A DNA stretch of 64,000 bases, from assembly GCA_903813345.2 (NCBI GenBank), contig CAIIXF020000002.1, forward strand, positions 3,324,001 to 3,388,000, written 5' to 3'. Position 1 is the stretch's first letter. Each line of letters opens with the position of its first letter. The notes beneath the pieces are model-generated. The model saw only the letters and a program-made list of their open reading frames with translations, made no database searches and had not been told where the DNA came from. This stretch comes from Owenia fusiformis (Eukaryota; Annelida; Polychaeta; Sabellida; Oweniidae). A program made the translations under genes and the position numbers. Below are positions 59,720 to 64,000 of this stretch, piece after piece.

Positions 59720-61690
59720 ATGTTGAAAGAAACAGTGAAAGGTTAAACTAGGCTCATGAGTATGTTTCAATTTGAGACATAGTATGTGATGTGCTCCAGG
59801 TACATCAGAATATTAAAAAGTTCAATTTGGCGCATTAGTATTGTTCAATTTGGCGCATTATTTATGATGTTCAAAGTACATCCTTACAGTGAAAGATTAA
59901 ACTTGGCTCATGAGTATGTTTCAATTTGGGGCATAGTATGTCATGTGCTCAAAGTACATCAGTATTTCAAAAAGTTCAATTTGGCGCGTTAGTATAGATC
60001 AATTTGGCGCAATATATATTATGTTCAAAGTACATCCTTAGAGTGAAAGATTAAACTTGGCTCATGAGTATGTTTCAATTTTGGGCATAGTATGTCATGT
60101 GCTCCAAGTACATCAGTATTTTAAAAAGTTCAATTTGGCGCTTTAGTATATATCAATTTGGCGCACTATTTATTATGTTCAAAGTTCATCCTTGTATTGA
60201 AAGGTTAAACTTGGCTTATGAGTATGTTACAATTTGGATATAGTCTGTGACATGCTCTAAGTTCATCAGTATTGAAAAGTTCAATTTGGCGCATTGGTAT
60301 AGTTCAATTTGGCGCGTTATTTATGATGTTCAAAATACATCATAATATTGAAAGATTAAACTTGACTCATGAGTATGTTTCAATTTGGGACATAGTATGT
60401 TATATGCTGTCCGTCAGTATATTAAAAAGTTCAATTTGGCGCATTATCATAGTTCAATTTGATGCATTATTCATAATGTTCAAAGTACATCCTTACATTG
60501 AAAGGTTAAACTTGGCTCATGAGTATGTTTCAATGGGATATAGTATGTGATGTGCTCCAAGTTCATCAGTATATTAAAAAGTTCAATTTGGCGCATAACC
60601 ATATTTCAATTTGGCGCGTTATTCATGATGTTCAAAGTACATCCTTACTTTAAAAGGTTAAACTTGGCTCATGAGTATGTTTCAATGGGACATAGTATGT
60701 GATGTGCTCCAAGTTCATCAGTATTTTAAAAAGTTCAATTTGGTGCATTATCATAGTTCAATTTGGCGTGTTATTTATGATGTTCAAAGTACATCCTTAC
60801 ATTGAAAGGTTAAACTTGACTCATGAGTATGTTTCAATTTGGGACATAGTATGTGATGTGCTGTAAGTTCATCAGTATATTAAAAAGTTCAATTTGGCGC
60901 ATTAGTATAGTTCAATTTGGCGCATTATTTATGATGTTCAAAGTACATCCTTACATTGAAAGGTTAAACTTGGCTCATGAGTATGTTTCAATTTGGGACA
61001 TAGTATGTGATGTGCTTCAAGTACATCAGTATATTAAAAAGTTCAATTTGGCGCATTAGTATCATTCATTTTGGCGCATTATTTATGATGTTCAAAGTAC
61101 ATCCTTACATTGAAAGGTTAAACTTGGCTCATGAGTATGTTTCGATTTTGGACATCGTATGTGATGTGCTCTTACTTCATCAATATATTAAAAAGCTCAA
61201 TTTGGTGTATTAGTGTAGTTCAATTTGGTGCATTATTTATGATGTCCAAAGTACATCCTTACAATGGAAGGTTGAACTTGGCTCATGAGAGTATGTTTCA
61301 ATTTTGAACATAGTATGTGATGTGCTCCAAGTACATCAGTATTTTAAAAAGTTCAATTTGGCGCATTAGTATTTATCAATTTGGCGCGTTTTTTATGATG
61401 TTCAAAGTTCATCCTTACATTGAAAGGTTAAACTTGGCTCATGAGTATGTTTCAATTTGGGACTTGGTATGTGATGTGCTCTCAGTTCAATAGTATATTA
61501 AAAAGCTCAATTTGGCGTGTTAGCATAGTTTAATTTGGGGCATTATGAACATCATAAATAACGCGCCAAATTAAACTATACTAATGCGCCAAATTGAACC
61601 TTTTAATATACTGATGAACCTACAGCACATCACATACTATGTCTCAAATTGAGACTCATGAGCCAACCCAAGTTTAACCTTTTTAACCAT
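59720..61690 (+). repeat. 153-154 bp satellite array, core of element A copy 2
   Basis: Same order of units and the same inverted last unit as the array at 30780-32720, with only scattered base changes. The two arrays therefore moved or were copied as one block rather than growing separately. Confidence 0.92.
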
Positions 61691-63094
61691 TTTATTCATG
61701 AAATTGTAAAATATAATGTACTCTGTAATTACTGAATGCTATGTAATTGACAAATATATTGAAATATATGCATATTTTATACTTAAACTTTGTGTTTTGT
61801 TCTGTATCGTTTTGTGACACTTGTTGATAAGGTTGATCCGTACTATTATATATGTTATAAATTGTACATGTAACCTAATGATTTGCATACAAAAATAAGT
61901 TTTCATTCAGCGCAATCCCTCATCCTTCATAATATTTAATCCCGGGGATTTTATACCGATTCCTTATTGTATTTCATACATTTGAATATTGCTTTCTTTT
62001 TAAAATTTAAAAATGCATCACCATCATCAACTTCTGCCACATAATTATACAACAATTAATTTTCCTCCAGATGGCTTCACTCTAAACCTCCGACTAGACT
62101 AGGGGTCTAATTTGTCATAGGAAAGTCAGGATTGTCTCAATTTAAAACTGACAAAGAACAAAGATATCACGGTACGCTTTATCTAATTGTAATTTTAACT
62201 ACACCGAAATTGCTGCTGAATTTTTGGACTAAAAACAAACTTCAAATTAATATGCGCATATTTTACTCAAAACGGAGAATAAATGATTTACCGATTTATA
62301 TTTGAAATATACCCAAATTTTTCATTCCACTTTTTGTATTGACTTACATTTTTAAAATTCATTTAAAGTTCATTTAAAATCATATACTTCAACATCATAA
62401 AATTTTTAATGAGATCTCAGACATTCAGTTTGATTAAGCTTTCTTAAGCGAAATGCATGATTTTATTTGTTTACATTAGCGCTTAATTGAAAAATAAAAT
62501 AGGATTAACTCCAAGCAAATTAGGGCACATCAAAGAATATATAGCCTCGCGTATAAGAGGCGTATAGTTTGTTTTTGGATTACGTAATACATACTATACT
62601 CATGTTTTCCATGTACTAATATCCTACTATTCCTGGCTCTTAAGAATAATCGGAGAATAGTTCAAACGATATTTAGTATCGTAGAGTATATACCACCAAT
62701 ACTAAATGTTCCGCTTCTGAGGCAAGAATAGTTTGTTTCCCATACCGAATACGATATAGTGAGGACATACTGAACTATATTTACAAATAGTTTGCCACTT
62801 ATACGCTACTATATTTGGCTTTTTGCACAGTGGTTGTCACTCGTTCTAATTGTAGAACGTGACGACCACGAGAACATTTTGAGCATGTTCTAAGTTCTAG
62901 AGGACCTTCCCGTTCGAGTACGTTCCAAACGGTTCTAAGTACGTCCAGTCCGTTCGTACACAGTTGAATCCCGTTTTCGAAAACGTAGTGAGAACTAGTT
63001 TGGTGTGATAGTAGGGTTAGCACGGTATTTAGCTTCTGCTATTTTTTGACAAGTTCAACGATAAGCGCGGGGAGAAAGCTAATTGTTGATTTCC

Positions 63095-64000
63095 TATTTT
63101 TTTTTTATTAAGAAATATTTATTGCTTCATAAAAATATCATAAATAAATCCCTTCAGTCGCCCGAAGGCATTATAGAAGGGTACATTAATAGCACAAAAT
63201 TCAAAATTATGATTAGGTCAAGGGGTTCACTCTGCACTTGTGGTTGGCCATGGGGTGGAAATATTAAGTGTGGATAATATAAAATAAAGTATAGTATATA
63301 TAGTATGTAGGGAGGGGAAAACGTTATAGGTTCATTTCAATGAATTCAGCGATTGAGGTTTGGAGATGTGAATTTAGATCAAGGGAAATATTGTCAGAGC
63401 CATGTTTCATTAAGTAAAGGAGATCATTCTGAGTTAAATGTTTATCTGATAGTCCAGTTATATTAATAATATCAGTTTTTAATTTTGTTATCTTTTCTTT
63501 AATAAGGGGACACTGAAAGAAGAAGTGTTTTTCTGTCTTGGGGGCTCCACATTTACAGTTTGGATTCTCAACATAAGTAAAGTTGTGAGCATAAAGTTGG
63601 GCTTTGAAAAGAAGATCAGCTCTAAATTGGTTAATCAAAATTTCATGAGATCTTTTTAGATTGAGTTTGGAGGTGCTAATAAAACTTTCTTGGTTTTTAA
63701 ACAAAATCTTTTGGTGTTTTTTAAAGGATTGGAGAGTTTTCAAATTACGTAATCGTTTTGGTAGTCGTGACCAGTTTGATATTGCTGATGGAACTGATGA
63801 ATTCAAGAACCTCTTTGAGCACCTGGTTGGTAAATTAAAGTCAGATCTATCACGCAGATTGCGTGTTCCCTGATTTTTGAATTTATCAAAAATTTCATCT
63901 AAAAAGAGTGGATTTGGACCATTTACAACTTTAAACATAAAGTTGTTAATTTGCATTTTTCTTCTTGTGTCTAGAGAAGGCCATTGAAGGAGATTCAAAA
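63095..64000 (-). mobile_element. 3' part of a LINE with reverse transcriptase C-terminus, continues past the window
   Basis: A - strand frame is open from the window edge to TAA at 63324-63326 (224 residues from the first Met). LQWPSLDTRRKMQINNFMFK, NLRDRSDFNLPTR, SAISNWSRLPKRLRNLKTLQ and the CCHC-like CKCGAPKTEKHFFFQC are typical of the end of non-LTR retrotransposon reverse transcriptases. The visible Met is internal; the catalytic part lies outside. The 3' UTR runs to about 63095, where AATAAA and an A-run (T-run on +) close it. It is of a different family from the fragment at 58773-59170. Confidence 0.82.

Larger units (their letters stand above)
55911..62832. mobile_element. Element A, copy 2 (6.9 kb with later insertions)
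   Basis: From CATATAGTTGCATATATCAT to CTTTTTGCACAGTG it matches 27521-33734 base for base apart from scattered changes. The first ~180 bp of copy 1 with its inverted end are missing here. It carries three extra pieces: a 140-bp MITE, a 398-bp LINE fragment and about 145 bp near 62277-62421. Differences elsewhere are a few per cent at most. Confidence 0.88.
55338..63018. mobile_element. Element B, split by insertion of element A copy 2
   Basis: Left end AACCCCCCTATCACACCAAA + CTAGTTCT at 55338; right end (reverse) AACCCTACTATCACACCAAA + CTAGTTCTCAC at 63018. Only 55338-55910 and 62833-63018 belong to B, about 760 bp in all. Both parts are full of degenerate GTTC-T / ACGTTC words of 10-11 bp (TACGTCC, CGTTCATAAACAGTCTT). 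No coding sequence. Confidence 0.7.

Overview
The window is nuclear DNA of an animal. Genes are split by long introns with GT/AG borders, the base composition is AT-rich, and much of the sequence is transposon debris and short-unit tandem arrays. The F-BAR/double-SH3 gene, a multi-kringle gene and a TNFR-like receptor together suggest a bilaterian invertebrate. The frequent 'acatgta' words and the many non-autonomous elements remind me of marine molluscs, but I cannot prove the taxon from sequence alone.

Region 1 (1-20.6 kb): the 3' part of a + strand gene of the FCHSD/nervous wreck family. It holds the end of the F-BAR domain, two SH3 domains and an acidic tail. I could place 17 phase-consistent coding exons plus a second, alternative last exon; the two isoforms give 786 and 675 residues in the window. 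Both alternative C-termini end in a class I PDZ ligand. Around four successive exons the splice junctions themselves lie in tandem arrays (139, ~82, ~125 and ~41-67 bp units). A three-exon gene on the - strand (222 residues: signal peptide, six-cysteine ectodomain, one membrane segment) sits inside the 13.7-18.0 kb intron. A 1.7 kb PIF/Harbinger-like element and several MITEs occupy other introns.

Region 2 (20.6-40.4 kb): no gene recognised. It holds a hAT-like MITE with an exact 8-bp target duplication, Tc1/mariner-like MITEs, a 6.4 kb element with inverted ends and a core of 153-154 bp satellite repeats, and a cluster of hairpin elements at 35.7-38.9 kb.

Region 3 (40.4-55.1 kb, continuing to the right): a + strand secreted kringle gene. 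It has a TATA box and probable untranslated exon, a signal-peptide exon, and two phase 1-1 kringle exons. The introns are filled by nested elements, including a 5.5 kb foldback with long inverted arms built of 183-bp repeats, itself lying inside an element made of AAGCGT-type short repeats.

Region 4 (55.3-64 kb): a second copy of the 6.4 kb satellite-bearing element, inserted into a smaller inverted-repeat element. This copy carries two younger insertions whose empty sites are preserved in the first copy: a 140-bp Harbinger MITE with a TTA duplication, and a 398-bp 5'-truncated LINE with a 10-bp duplication. The window ends in the 3' part of another LINE reverse transcriptase on the - strand.
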